Assembly: GCA_019671005.1 (NCBI GenBank)
Contig: CM033726.1
Span: 23,187,657-23,251,656 of the forward strand
Length of the DNA: 64,000 nt
Origin: Hibiscus mutabilis
Taxonomy: Eukaryota > Streptophyta > Magnoliopsida > Malvales > Malvaceae
Direction: 5' to 3'
Shown: in pieces, positions 1 to 11,840 of the stretch
Layout of the letters: every line of letters starts with the position of its first letter
How positions within the stretch are numbered: the first letter of the stretch is position 1
Program-made: the position numbers and the translations under genes
Notes under the pieces: model-generated
The model's database searches: none
Told to the model about the DNA's origin: nothing
The model's input: the letters and a program-made list of their open reading frames with translations, nothing else

Positions 1-401
1 TGTGTTTAATTAATCCTCTCATTATTTATACTTCTTAAAACTTAATTAAAAATAGTTAATTGAAGGGGAGAAATCTGATGAAACCCTTTTGGATTAATAG
101 CTCCTCAAAGATTCAAAGTTTTGACCATTTCCAAAACAGTCACTAAAAATAGTTTTGCAAACTTGCGTTTTGGTCACTAACCCAAAATGTCCCATTTCCG
201 AATTTCATTTTCCAAAATTGTTTTTACCAAAATAATTTATATATTTAATAATAATTTTAAACTATTTTCAATATTTTTATCTTCAGTAAAAAATATTTAA
301 TCTAATTTAAATCCCGAATCTGACTCGAATCTCTAATCTCGGTCCAACGAACCGACTAAACCGCTCCCCAAAACTTCTAAGCCCAAAATTGAGGCGTTAC
401 A
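1..401 (-). mobile_element. Partial LTR (LTR-A-like), 5' start of a minus-strand copy
   Basis: On the minus strand this begins TGTAACGCCTCAATTTTGGG, the terminus shared by the LTR-A copies elsewhere in the window. It then carries the family's early landmarks: a 'TTCGAGTCAG' block, a block about not-coding 'GACCAAAA', and a 'GGAGCTATTA'-like block. The rest of the LTR lies left of the window. It resembles the LTR at 32286 more than those at 8165 or 41328, so it is probably a separate subfamily. No coding sequence is present. Confidence 0.75.
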
Positions 402-1262
402 TGCACTCCATTGTTATGGGGTACAAGACCAATGTTGGCAACCTTATTATTGAGGAAACCTACAAGTGCGCAGCGAAAGGTACTAGCAGCTTGTTTTTCC
501 CTTTGTTGATTTCTAACGTTTGTATGCTCCATGATGTGCCAAGGATGGATACGGATAAGGGGAAAATGATCAAAGGAGCAACAATTACTGAGGCTATATA
601 GAGGAATTTAGTTGCTGCCGAGCCCAAAGACAAGGGTAAGGGAAAGGCAAGGGCACCCACGCCAAAGCTCAAGGAGTTAAGGGCAGGGCCAGCAACCATG
701 CCATAAACTGTGCCAGACAGTTCACTGGCAATGCTGTCCCAAATTCACCAACGCCAAGAGATTATTCTACAAAAGCTGGAAAAGGTTGAGGAGCTCAATG
801 TCAAGATGTGACACTACATCCATGCCAGGGATGCGGTGATCAAGGAAGCTCTTACAAAATTATCAACTGATTTTGTGCCAGAATTTCCAGACTTCCCTGC
901 CGAGCTTTCTGCCAGTGACAATGCCATGCCAGCTAGTACAGTTCATGCCTCGTCTGATGCCACAGTCCCCGTTGTCCCCAGTTGAAGTCGAGTCTGCCAG
1001 CTCTAATTCTTTATCTGAATCGAAGGAAACCAAAGCGAAGTCGCCCATAACACCTGTTGTCCATACGCCATCTGATGCCACCGATGCACCTGCTGCTTCG
1101 GAGCCTACCAAGGAAAAGGAGGAAGTTGGAGCCTCCACTGTCGCTTCAAAACCGAGTCTGAAAAGAAAGAAATGCTTGGCCCCTGATCGAGGGCCATTTG
1201 TGAGAAGAAAAACATGTGACACACGACAAATAGTCTCCGAAGGGGAGTCCTCTTCTTCCTAA
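402..1262 (+). pseudogene. Decayed ORF of a non-autonomous Athila-like retroelement (plant transposon-type protein)
   Basis: The first 65 or so codons, around 402-600, encode a segment with motifs such as NVGNLIIEE and FPLLISN. It resembles the 'putative plant transposon protein' domain commonly found in Athila-type and related plant retroelements. The frame then meets a stop (tag at 599-601), a second stop near 702, a third near 808, and a frameshift around 900-985. After that it continues to a stop at 1260-1262. The middle has a Gln/Glu/Leu-rich stretch with coiled-coil character (about 730-805). The C-terminal part is rich in Ser, Ala, Pro and Lys and ends in a serine run. I infer the relic of one protein of about 285 residues. 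Family assignment is from recognition of the N-terminal block only. It cannot make a full protein now. Confidence 0.5.
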
Positions 1263-2333
1263 AATCCTTTACATTTCATTGCATTTACATGATCATGCAT
1301 TTTATTTTATTCTGTTTTTCTTGTATATATATGTTGTTTCATGCATTGGGGACAATGCACATCTTGGGTTTGGGGGTGTGCATTTCTTCACTTTATGGCA
1401 TGAATTTCATGTTTAATTTTCTGTTGCTAGGCCATTTAGGTCATTTAGGATATATGCACACCGAACCACTAAAAAAAAGAAAAAGAAAATTTTGCCTCGG
1501 TTTAATTTTAAAAAAATGTTAACATTTGTTAGGCAAGTTTAATTTGAGCTAGGTATCTGTCTAATGAGGAAACTCTAATCTTTAGTTGTCATACCATGCC
1601 AGCAGAGTAATATGCCAGGTTAGCTTGGCAATTGATCTCTAGTTTAGGGAATTGAACTTTCACTTAAGACATAGTATGTATCTAGTCCCTTAGCAAACTT
1701 AAACTTTTTGAAACTAAGCTCAGATATGAAAAAAATGATGATGCCATGGTAAAAAGAAGTAAATAAGGCAACAATGTTCTGCCAAGGCAAGAAAAAAATA
1801 GAACTCTCCTCTACCTTAGGGATAATAAGCTACTTGGGGCTTCGTGGTTTGCTCCCTCTTAGTTCTCAAGTCCAAAACTTTAGGGTATGAGTTGAAGAGA
1901 AAGCCTAGTGATGTCTAGATTAAGGTGGGGATTCGTGGTATGCTCCCTCTTATCTCCATGATAAATAGTGTCACGAAGCAAGCTTAAATGAATGCAAGCA
2001 AGAAACCCTTGGCAAAGAAAGAAAAAATGATGAAAAAATATATATTTGATTTTAGATAGTAAAATTTGTCTAAGGGAGTGAAAGGAAACTGGATGCATAT
2101 TTCCTACACTTATGCACACTTCATGAACTTTGACTAGAGTTATATTGTTGCACTTGAATTACTACTTGCTAGGCATTATTGCACTGAGATACTGAGGACA
2201 TAAATAGAGCCAAATTCTGCTTGCCGGCACGTGTTGGCACTTAACCAAAATTTTTTTGAGGTAACTTTTTCGCAGTTTTTGTTTTTATTTTGATTGCATT
2301 ACCTGCGGACAAGCAATGAGTTAGGTTTGGGGG
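1263..2333 (+). mobile_element. Non-coding 3' internal region of the Athila-like remnant
   Basis: About 1.07 kb between the decayed ORF and the LTR, without a convincing gene. It contains TTTGGGGGTGTG at 1369-1380, just after a GGGGACAATGCA block, and the same 12-mer at 2326-2337. G-rich tracts of this kind act as polypurine primers in Athila-type elements. The second copy abuts the proposed LTR start, so it is the more likely functional tract. The rest is AT-rich, with repeated 'GCCA' words such as TGCCAAGGCA. Confidence 0.45.
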
Positions 2334-3942
2334 TGTGTTACCTCTCCAAAAGTACTGTTTTTAATGCCAATCTTACAATGCTTTTGCTTGTTTTTAGGTA
2401 CATTTAGTTGCATTAGGATGTTAGAATCATGCATTTGCATAAGGAGTTTAGAGTTTTGTCTATGCTAGTGTGAAGGGTTGTTTTGTTGGCAATTTTGCAG
2501 GTTTGGCATAGGATTTGGCCCAGAAAAGCAAGACAGGAAGGAGTGCCAGAGAGAATGTCAAGAGCTGTTGGCACAGATGGACCAGACAATTCCAAGCACC
2601 GGTTGGCAGAGATGTGAACTTGATGCCACGCCAAGAAGCTATTGGACCCCAAAAAAATATGAAATGATCAGGCTCCGAAAAGATAGCAATTGGATCAATC
2701 TCTGAAAAAATAGCAGATAAGATGGTGCTGAGACTTGTTGGCAGATTCATGCCAAGCTTGGATGCCAGGGCAGCATTGGCAGGATGACGTCAGCCTTAGC
2801 CTGATCAGCTCTCATTAAAATTTGGATAAGAAGATAATCCCTTATCCCTTGGGCAGTTGAAATTCAAAATTTGAAGAGCTAGTCTTATCCCTTCCTCGCA
2901 CGCCTATTTAAACACCAACCAAGCTAGCATTTGGGGGGAGAGAAGATAGGATCATGAGGAGTTGGTGTGTGATGATTGACAATCGGTTGCACCGTGGAAG
3001 GGTGGTCCGACCAACTTGGCCGAGAAGCCTGGATCTTGAAGGGATGCATCGAGAGACCCCTTCTAGCTCATTTTATCTTTCAAGTTATTTCATTTTATTT
3101 TTAAGGATGATGTATCTTGAAAACGTTTATGGATTGTTGGTTAAATCCCTCACCATGAACTAATTTAATAGTTGGTGGGGGATGTTTGGGTTTTATGTTA
3201 TTTTCATGCTTTAGTTTTTAATAATAAATCTGCCTTGGCACAGTTTTATCTATTCAGCATACTTTAATGTTTCCTAAATACTCTGCCAAGCGAGAGCTGG
3301 CACTGTTGGCCTAGTTTGCCTCAATATCTTAACAGACTTGGGGTGGCAACGAATAAGTTGTTGAATACTGAGGAGAGAAGCTTTGAGAGAAGTCGTTCAA
3401 GTAGATGAACTTACTTCGGGAGTGAAATCTACCCCTTAGGAGTATAGATTGGAGCTTAATCAAATTGGTTTATTTAAAAATAAACACTATAGAGATATAG
3501 GGGCTTTTACATGATCAATTTAGGGCAATGACCATCGAGAGAGGCTTTGCTAATTGTGAATCTGCTCAGCAAACAATGCCAAGACAGGTTGTTGATAAAG
3601 GCTGACATGGCATGAACAACGTGAAAACCAGGCATTCCCTGCCAACACTCATCATTCATTAAAACACCTTCCTTGCCAACGTCTTTACTCTACTTTCATT
3701 TCTTTACTTTTTAATTATTTTCCAAAACCAATTTCAAATCAAATCAACTTTTTCTTAAGGCAAGTAACAATCAAGGCAATTGAATTCCAATTCAATCTCT
3801 GTGGGATCGATACTCAGCTTACCAGCTGTATTACTTGCAGACCATGTATACTTGCACGCAAAAGACTCCTTTTGGCATATTATTATATTTTCCATGACAT
3901 ATTTTCTGCCACTTTTGCCAACATTCACTCAGAGAGTCTACA
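2334..3942 (+). mobile_element. LTR of an Athila-like element
   Basis: Proposed 1.6-kb LTR starting TGTGTTACCTC directly after a GGTTTGGGGG tract and ending CTACA at 3942, where minus-strand LTR-A sequence resumes at once. A TATA-like CTATTTAAACACC at about 2906-2918 is followed by a purine-rich GGGGGGAGAGAAGA block, as at a retroelement promoter and transcript start. Near the end, a 'CTCTGTGGGATCGATACTC' segment is typical of the U5 region of Athila-type LTRs. I could not find its partner LTR or a target duplication, so the boundaries are inferred. Confidence 0.5.
2906..2918 (+). promoter_or_regulatory. TATA-like box of the Athila-like LTR
   Basis: CTATTTAAACACC lies about 570 bp into the proposed LTR and 25-35 bp upstream of a purine-rich stretch. 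Placement is by pattern only. Confidence 0.35.
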
Positions 3943-6449
3943 ATACGCCTAGACCTATAATGACATTTTTAGCTGGTTTTTCTCACAAAACTAGATGCAT
4001 TTAGGTCCTAGGAACTTGCATACAAACATATAAGCATCCAACATCACATTTAACAACACTTACACCAAGGTTTAACTACAACACAAGATTATGCCACCCC
4101 AAAGATTGATCTAGAGGCATGTTCCCTATAACTCACCACCAAACATACCAAGATGCTCAATTAAGCATTTACCAGCAAGAACACCATACCAACAACACAT
4201 CGGTACCATACTCAACAGGGTTAACTCATCAAAGCATGCCATCCAAGCAAAACCATCTAGATCCATACCTAGGTAACCATATAACATCAACCATAGGTAA
4301 CGGTGCACAGTATGTGAAACATCAACAATCAAGCTCCAAAACCACAGCAATATACAAGCTCAATACCAGGGAAACCTAAATTACAAATCCCAAAAATCCA
4401 TGGTGAACACATTGCCTTATTAACTGGAAACTAAAACTGAGTTCATACACAAATAGTCTTATCTTCGAATCTCTTAATCCTTGCCTTTGCTGCCTCCAAG
4501 TTTTAATACTCTGCACCATTAGAGAAAAGAGAGCGTAAGCACACTTGCTTAGTGAGGATGCTCTTAAATGATGATATATTTAAAACCTTTGAAAACCAAC
4601 ACTTTTTTTCAAACCATGCTTACGACCTAAGCAACTTTCAATAGTTTCAAATCAAAACATGTATATCAACCATAGGCAAAACAATATATATATACCACAT
4701 GTTTAATCCCAAAGCATCAAATACAAAACCGTGCTTAAATCCCAAAGCATTATAAATAGATTCAACATTAGAATTCTCATATATTGGCAATTATAGTGAC
4801 CCTGGATAGTCAACCACTATCCTTGATTAGCCGACCGCTAATCTTTAGTAAATGACCGTTAACTTTACACATCAGATAGTCGAATCTCCCTTAATGACCG
4901 ACCTTCATCAAGACTACCCTATTTCGACCGCATGACTTTACAACCTTGCCGACCGCAAGCTTTACATCAACAAGGGGAACCAATCGCTCAACCCAAGTGA
5001 TAACAACATAGTCCGGGTAGCCAACCGCTATACCTCAAGGACTCTTAACCCACGATCAGTTTTTTAACCATATTATAGTGCACTTTATCCTATGGCATGC
5101 CAACTATATCCGAATGTTTTCTCACCTTGTCACATAGCCAATATATTATTTACAAAACCGTTTACTCACTATTTTGCAATGCATTACACAAAATCCCCAC
5201 ATATGCAAATCACATTGCCATAGCAATATCACATTCCCGACCGGAATAAAAACTAATGCACTAGCATTTAACACACTTTTAAGTCACTGCATATGTACTC
5301 AAAATCATGGATTTACAGTAATTAAAAACAAACCATGTTTATGACCAAAACATGAATTACACATACTCATATCTGAACTGATATTAAAGAGCGAAAGGGA
5401 GAAACTTACTTTCGAGCTTAGGTAAGTGTTTCAAACTTATCATAAACCCCCAAAACCACCTTCAAACCTTTGAAAGACTTTTAAGACTGTTTCCACTCAC
5501 CGGTTTCACTTCACCTTGCTTGCTACCGCAAAACAAGCCTCCTGCAAGTCTAGAACCACCTCAAGATGCTAAGCCTTGATTATCCCCTGTTTCAGCCACA
5601 CAAAACCAGAGGAAACATGCATTGAAATGCATCCAACACTATGTTTCAACCCAAATCCCGTAGCTCTCAAGATCCCATTCAAAACTCATCTGAAACTTAC
5701 CGAAATCAACCTCGAACACTACTCAATCTTAACCCAGCCACATTATAACGATTCAAAACGCCAAGCTTCATCAATTGATATCTAAAAACTCATTCACAAC
5801 AACCTTTTACTTCCAGAAATGATCAAACACCTTAAACAACCCAAAAACCCTTAACTAAAAACCTAAACTATTAGATATTCAACCAATTTCGGGATTCTAT
5901 TATTAAAAACAACTTATCCACATAATAATACATCCAAAATAAGACTAAAATCAATCCACAACACTGGAAAAATAGATCCAAATTGAAAATCACAAGATCC
6001 TTCAATTAAACCTCAATTAAGCTAAAATCCATAATTAATTAATCAAAACCTATTAGAAAACATATGTAAAGAGCCAAGAACTTGGGAATTTCAGTAAAGA
6101 ACATTTCATTAGAGGAGAATAATGAAGCTTACCTCCAATGAATGAGTTTCCCCTTAATTGGATGGTTTTTTCCTCTTGAAAAACAAAGAAATTCAATGAG
6201 ATTTTTGGAAAACAACTTGAGAAATCGTTTAGCAAATTAATGAGTTAAGAAATTAAGATCATTAACTTAAATCTCTGATGGAAAAATAGTGTTTGGTTGA
6301 GATTGCTTTGAGAGAAAATGTGAGAGAAGAAAAGTTACGTCAAATTGTTGTTTGAAAGAAATAACCACCTTTTAACTAATTCCTTTTTAATTCTTTTAAT
6401 TAAAACCACTTTAAAATAATCCTAATTAAGAGAAATCTCAGATTAGACA
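3943..6449 (-). mobile_element. Partial LTR-A, minus strand, truncated at both ends
   Basis: On the minus strand this matches the body of LTR-A, from the region just inside its 5' end (6449) to the CGTAYCG-rich segment near its 3' end (3943). Landmarks are CTTAGTGAGG at 4548-4557 (minus-strand CCTCACTAAG) and the nearby AGAGAGCGTAAGCACAC. At 4800-5040 there is a block of 'CCGACCGC' short repeats where the 41328 copy has its tandem-repeat block. The left edge is cut by the Athila-like LTR and the right edge by the fragment at 6450. No pol sequence adjoins it. Confidence 0.75.
4800..5045 (-). repeat. Short degenerate repeats 'CCGACCGC...' inside LTR-A
   Basis: Imperfect words of the type 'gccgaccgcta', 'atgaccgttaac', 'tgaccgaccttca' and 'ttgccgaccgcaag' recur every 25-35 bp. 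The block sits where other LTR-A copies carry the GGTTTAACTAGGCAAGG repeats, so it looks like a subfamily-specific version of the same variable-repeat zone. Confidence 0.5.
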
Positions 6450-6830
6450 TGTAATAACCCTATTTTTCCGGGCCTTTCAGCCCTTTACAAACCCAAATTT
6501 AATACTAATAAAATAAAATAATAATAATAAGCAGACCCAATAACAAAATACTAGGCCCAACACCCTTTGAACCATTACCAAAAAACCTTAATATCCTAAA
6601 CTAATCTAACCCTAAAATAAACCAACTCTTAGCCGCCAACCAACCCAGCCACCACCGCTCAACCTTGCTGCCGTCGGCTCCAAGCTGCTACTAACGCCCA
6701 GCCTCGTCATTATCTCCATTGTCCAAACCTAGTCACGTAGAGCCTTGTCACCCTACCACCATAGCCACATCCCTTTGCCGCTAGCCTTCACATGTCCCCC
6801 ATCTTTTCACCTCACCTCAATCGGCACCCT

Positions 6831-6845
6831 ATAAAAAGATTCGAA
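6831..6845 (+). promoter_or_regulatory. TATA box of the Tat-like LTR fragment
   Basis: CTATAAAAAGATTCG is a near-consensus TATA element within the putative LTR. It is followed by an A-rich leader. Confidence 0.4.
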
Positions 6846-7439
6846 CCAAATAGATTAAAAAATAGAGGAAAAAAAGCAAATTGAACAGCAAAATAATAAC
6901 CAAAAAAACATGAAAAGAAAAAAAATAGTGTGGACCAAACTAAAAGCAAAAAAAGGTAAAAATATATATACGAGCCGAGTTCATATTTCTTAGATCTACA
7001 AAAATTGAGGGAGATTTAGGAGAAAACAACCTCAAAACCGGCTTTGGGATAGAAATCCAAGTCCTTGGGTGTGATTGCCTATCGTCCGGCCGCCGTGCGC
7101 GGCAGCAACCGTCGCCCTACGAGCGGCAGCGCACGTCGCTTTGGTGTCGTCCTTAAAGGCCCAAAATGACATCATTTTGGCTCTGCACCTGAATACCAGA
7201 CCGGACTCGGAGACCAGACCCGCGCATTTTGGAACAAAATTGTAAATTATGCATGCGGTCCTTTCACATGGTATAATTACTCATTCGGCCCTCGCAAGTT
7301 TCGATTGGATTTCAATTTGGTCACCAGTATTGATTTTTATCCGACTCCAAAGGGGAAATTATGCCCGCAGACCCTCCACCTCTGTATCCTTATATTTCGG
7401 CCTTTAAATTTTGGTTTTGTTTCATTTGAATCAATGTTT

Positions 7440-7800
7440 TTAGTTTTTTTTATTTCTTTTTAATATATATTATTATTACTATTATTAATAATAATATTAT
7501 TACTAGTATTATTACGTAAATTACATTTTGCATTTTATTATATATTATTATTATTACAAATTATTATTATTATATATTATTATTATTACATTTTATTATT
7601 ACTATTCTTTATTATTACTATTACATATAATAATATTATTATTATTAGCAATTATTATTATTATAAATAAATTACTATATAGTACATTATATTATTATTA
7701 CTACTATTATTTTTATACATATATACGATTTCATACTATTATCTTTATTATTATCAATATTATTATTTACATAATATTTATGATTCAATATATATTTGTA
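7440..7800. repeat. ATT/TTA-rich microsatellite tract
   Basis: About 360 bp made almost entirely of interrupted ATT, TTA and TAT units. A long low-complexity reading frame (7528-7821) exists only because of this composition and is not a gene. Confidence 0.85.
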
Positions 7801-8164
7801 TACTTTCTACAAGAATTTTAATCAAATTTTAAATTAAAAATGGTTTTTAGGGGTTATCGTTAAAAATGTATCTCAAACGTAAGAGGCACCGCTTTCCGTT
7901 AACCTCTATCGAAAAATATCATTTTATTTCTAAACTATGATTTTTTTACAATAGGTTCCTTTATTCGGAATCTAAAAAGAAATTATACCCCGGGTGTTGG
8001 GGTGTAAATTTCTTTCAAACAAAATAATTTCTGAAATATTTTAAAGGGATCACGATTTATAAATTAAATTCAAATTCTTAATTTTCGTCGTTAAGACACC
8101 AAATAACCAACCAGGTACCAATTTTGGGCATTGTGGGGGTGCTCACCCTTCCCCACAAGTAAAT

Positions 8165-11100
8165 TGTAACGCCCCGGTTTTATCGCTTAGCGGTTTAGTG
8201 GGTTTCGGGATCGTATATTTTCGGTGAGGGAAAAATTATGGAAAATGGTTAAAAATCATGTTTTAATATATGACTAATTTTGGTGGAATCAATTTTGGCT
8301 AATGACCAAAATGCAACTTTTGAAAATTGTTTTTAAAGTGACTAAAATGAAAAAGGTCAAATTCTTAGAATCCTTAAGGAGCTATTTTACCAAGTTTTTG
8401 CTGGTGATTTCTCTCTTCAATTAAATAATTTTAACATGTGTTTTAAAAGTTAATTAAAAGGGATTTTAGATATTAAAGTTAGTTATTTGGTTTTAATGAA
8501 AATTGATTATTTAACTTTTCTCACAACTTTTCTCTCCACTTCTTTTCTGCCAAACACTCAGATTTCATCAAAAACCAGAGGTGAAAGATCAATTTTACTC
8601 AAAATCTTGATCTACAATTGATTATTTAGCTTTGATTTACAAAATCTTATTGAAATCTTGTGTTTTCCTAGTTTTAATCAAGCCAATTGAGGGAGAAATC
8701 ATACAATAGGGGTAAGGTTCATGATCTCCTCTATTGAATGGTTCTTTATTGATATTCCCAAGTATTTATATCCTTGATTTATGGTTTATAATCTGATTTT
8801 GGGTTTTTATATTGAATTAATTGATTTAATTGGGTAAAATTGATGAAATAGTGAAAGATCCGAATTGGATTTGTTTTCCAGTGATGTAGATTGATTTTGA
8901 ACATATTATGGATGTATAATAATGTTGGTAAGTCGTTTTTGTTAATCGAATCCCGAAACTCTTGAATCTCTATTTGTTTAGGTAGTTAGACTTGTGTTTT
9001 TGTGGAGTTGTGGTGGTTGTTTGGTTGCTAGAGGTGTTAGGTTGTTTTGATTCTGTTTTTAGATGTGTTTTGATGATAAAAGTGGTGCTAGGTTGATTGA
9101 TGTTGGCTGGGTTATAAATCGAAGTGTTTTGGTTATGTTTTTGGTTGTTGTGCAGGGTTAATTATGAGAGTTTTGTGGGAATCTGAGAAGGATTGTGGTT
9201 GCTATTTTTAGAATGCACTATGATGCATCAATCCTCTGTGGTTTTGTGGTAAAAGCATGGGAGGTTGATTCAGAAGTAAGTGGAGAAGCGTATGAGGCTT
9301 CGGATACTCGTTTTTATGTCGGCGAATCGAGGTTTCGCGTGACGGTGAGTGAAAACGTGGATTCCAGCATTGGAATGTTTTAAAGATGGTTTTTGGGAGT
9401 TTAGGTAGAGCTTGAAATGCTTACCTAAGCTCGGAAGTAAGTAGAGTGGTTTTATTCTCTCGGTTGTCCTAGTTTGAAATGGTTTTATGCACTTGTTTTG
9501 ATTTACACTGTACCTACTGTTTAAGCATGATTTAAAGTATTTGATGCACTATTTTTAAGCATATTTTGCTGAAGGATGCACATGGTAAGTGATCCTTGTA
9601 AGTATGGTTTATACTTGTGTTTTAAAGCATGGTTGTTGCTTTGGAAAGTGCATGGTTTAATGCTTGTTAAAAACAGTGAGGTAAATGTTATTTGGTTAAT
9701 TATATCGGCAAGTGATGTGCTTTTAAACTTGTTAACGGATATAGTTGACCGACCATAGGATTGAGTGCACTATAAAATAAGTCGTCTTGGATGTTGAGGG
9801 GTTTATACGGTGTACCGAATACTCCATCCAAGTACCCTAATTTTGAGGGGTTAAACAATACCGAATACTCCCGTTAGTGGGGAAAGCATCTAACCGATAA
9901 GAGGGATTGGTATTCCTCTGGGTTACGATTTTACCCAATTGGAATTGTACCTCGTTGTTATTGTACCGCGATTGTGATTGTATCGTTATTCCGGTTGAGA
10001 TGGCTTGAAGTATTGGGTTAACACTTGTTGAATCCGTGTATCCGATGAACTCTTTTGTTAATGGACTTGTTAAGGATCACTTGAAAACCAATATAATTGT
10101 TAATGTATCATGGAAATGGTTTATGTTGTATAATGTGATTTATACATGTTTTCTCCTTAAGCTTTGCATTTGGTAGTAATGCATGGGAAGCCTTAAGTAG
10201 AGGGTTAGCAATGTGACTTGTTGTTGGTTAATGATACATGTAGCATATGGTTTGATATGTTGGTTTTAATGTTGTAAGTGCATGTTTTAAAAGAGGCATG
10301 ATGTTTTTAAAAGATGATGTTGAGAAACGGTTTTAAATGAATTGATGGTGTTTTGTTCTGAGCTTTCCTCACTAAGCCTTGTGTGCTTACGCTCTTTTTG
10401 TCCATCAATGTAGAGAATTAATGTTCCAGAAGGCAGCAAGAAGCATGTGGATCTTGGCAAGACTTGGTTCCAATGTATGTTAGAGACTAGACTATAATGA
10501 ATAAGGGCAATGGGGTACTTGTTATGATTTGGGAGATGTTTTGGGGAACTCCCTGTTTGTGCATGTTTCTTAGGTTTATTTTGATTTGTAAAAGGCCTTT
10601 AAAGATTGATTTTGGCGCTGGTTTATCTTTTGGTATATTGTATGGATGCAACTTTAGGAAGCATGCCTATAGATTTCCATTTGATGCACGAAGCCTTGTT
10701 GTGTTGTTAGATTTGTGTGCTAGGTTGCTTATGGTATGTTTGGCATGTTGGTATGGTGTTATAAGCATGTTGGAATGGTTTGAGAATGTTTTTGGGTTGA
10801 AAAATTAGCAATTTGTGGCATTACAGGTCCATGCGTACCGATACGCGGGGAACCGTATCGATACGGCTAGGCATTTTCTAGCCTGAGGGATCGGTACGCG
10901 TAAGGGATTACCGGTACGCCTAGGTAATTTTGGTCTGGCATACCAATACGGGCAAGGAGTATCAGTACATGTTCTATCCTCTAGAATCTCACTTTTTAAA
11001 CCCAAACCCGTGTACCGATACCCACGTAAGCGTACTGATACGAATGTTAAAACAAATCAAAAGTTAGGTAAGTTGGTTATTGCATATCGGTACGGGCCGT

Positions 11101-11583
11101 GGTGTACCGTTATGGTGCATCTTTATGTGTATTGGTACAGTAACACCAGTACCGATACTCAAGGCTGTTTTCTGTTGCATCGGCTCACAATTTTGCTTGC
11201 TTCACATTTTAGTCCCTGAATCTTGCTGATGCATTAGTACATGGTTAAAGTGATTGGTTTGAGTTGGAATATGAGACATACGCGTGGAACCTGACTAATC
11301 TAAGGTTGGTAATTTAAAAGTGGGTTTTTGACTTGTAATTTTGCCAAATTACAATTTGGTTCCTAAGTGGTAAACGGAATCAATTGGATGTCAAAGTGAT
11401 GCCCGATTGAGTTGGGATTACACCTGTTATCTGTATGAACATGCAGGATTAATAATTGGTATCTAGATAAGATAAAAAGAAAAAAATGGACCGGGTTGGC
11501 TGAATCTATTTGGTTTGCTACAGCAAACCTAATGTGGCCATCTTGATTTAGTTAGGCTTCTAGGTCGGGTCAAGGGGGTTACA
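8165..11583 (+). mobile_element. 5' LTR of plus-strand LTR-A element (subfamily 2), 3.4 kb
   Basis: Begins TGTAACGCCCCGG at 8165 and ends GGGGGTTACA at 11583, directly before a primer-binding site. Its copy at 15637-18504 matches it along nearly its full length. The early part lacks a block that the 15637 copy has (the 'GTCCAGTGGACC...GAGTCAG' part), so this copy has a small deletion near its start. The CCTCACTAAG element is at 10367-10376 and CGTAYCG palindromes lie at 10834-11156. The 5-bp flank TAAAT is not repeated after 18504. Confidence 0.88.
10834..11156. repeat. Cluster of CGTAYCGRTACG palindromic motifs
   Basis: CGTACCGATACG at 10834 and the perfect palindrome CGTATCGATACG at 10854 are followed by about eight more degenerate copies (ATCGGTACGCG, TACCGGTACGCC, ACCGATACCC and others) spaced 20-40 bp. 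The cluster is missing from the sister LTR at 15637-18504, where the corresponding 0.6 kb is deleted around 18300. Confidence 0.75.
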
Positions 11584-11588
11584 TTTGG

Positions 11589-11604
11589 TGGTATTAGAGA
11601 CAGG
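11589..11604 (+). promoter_or_regulatory. Primer-binding site (initiator Met tRNA type)
   Basis: TGGTATTAGAGACAGG begins 5 bp after the LTR end. It matches the usual plant Met-tRNA primer site TGGTATCAGAGCCAGG except at two positions (C to T, C to A). This fixes the plus orientation of the element. Confidence 0.8.
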
Positions 11605-11840
11605 TTTTTGATATATGAATGTTTATTGTTGTATATACGCTGGATGATATGAACGATGACTGATATATGAATGTTGATTGCCATATGTTATGTTGGGAAA
11701 GTTTTGGGGTACCTATTGCCTTATTATTATGGTCTAGAAAGTTTTGATTTTTGAAATGGAAGTCTTGGATCCTTGCTCGAGGCTGGCCTGATTGTTTTTG
11801 TTTTGAAATGGTTATCATGCCTTAGATATATTTTAGCACG

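Larger units (their letters stand above)
6450..8164 (+). mobile_element. LTR-like fragment of a Tat-group-type retroelement
   Basis: Starts TGTAATAACCCTATTTTTCC at 6450, abrupt against LTR-A, so a TG terminus is plausible. A TATA box CTATAAAAAGATTCG lies at about 6831-6845. Near the right end (about 8125-8160) there is a GGGGGTGCTCACCCTTCCCC block. I associate this 'GGGTGCTxxxCCTTCCCC' pattern with LTRs of the Tat/Ogre/Retand group. No coding sequence is seen. The right edge is cut by the LTR at 8165, and I found no target duplication. The class is tentative. Confidence 0.4.

Noticed and set aside
7528..7821. Small hydrophobic Tyr/Ile-rich protein
   Set aside because: It is the translation of an ATT/TTA microsatellite.
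11589..11604. tRNA gene fragment
   Set aside because: It is only the 16-bp primer-binding site. No tRNA body adjoins it.
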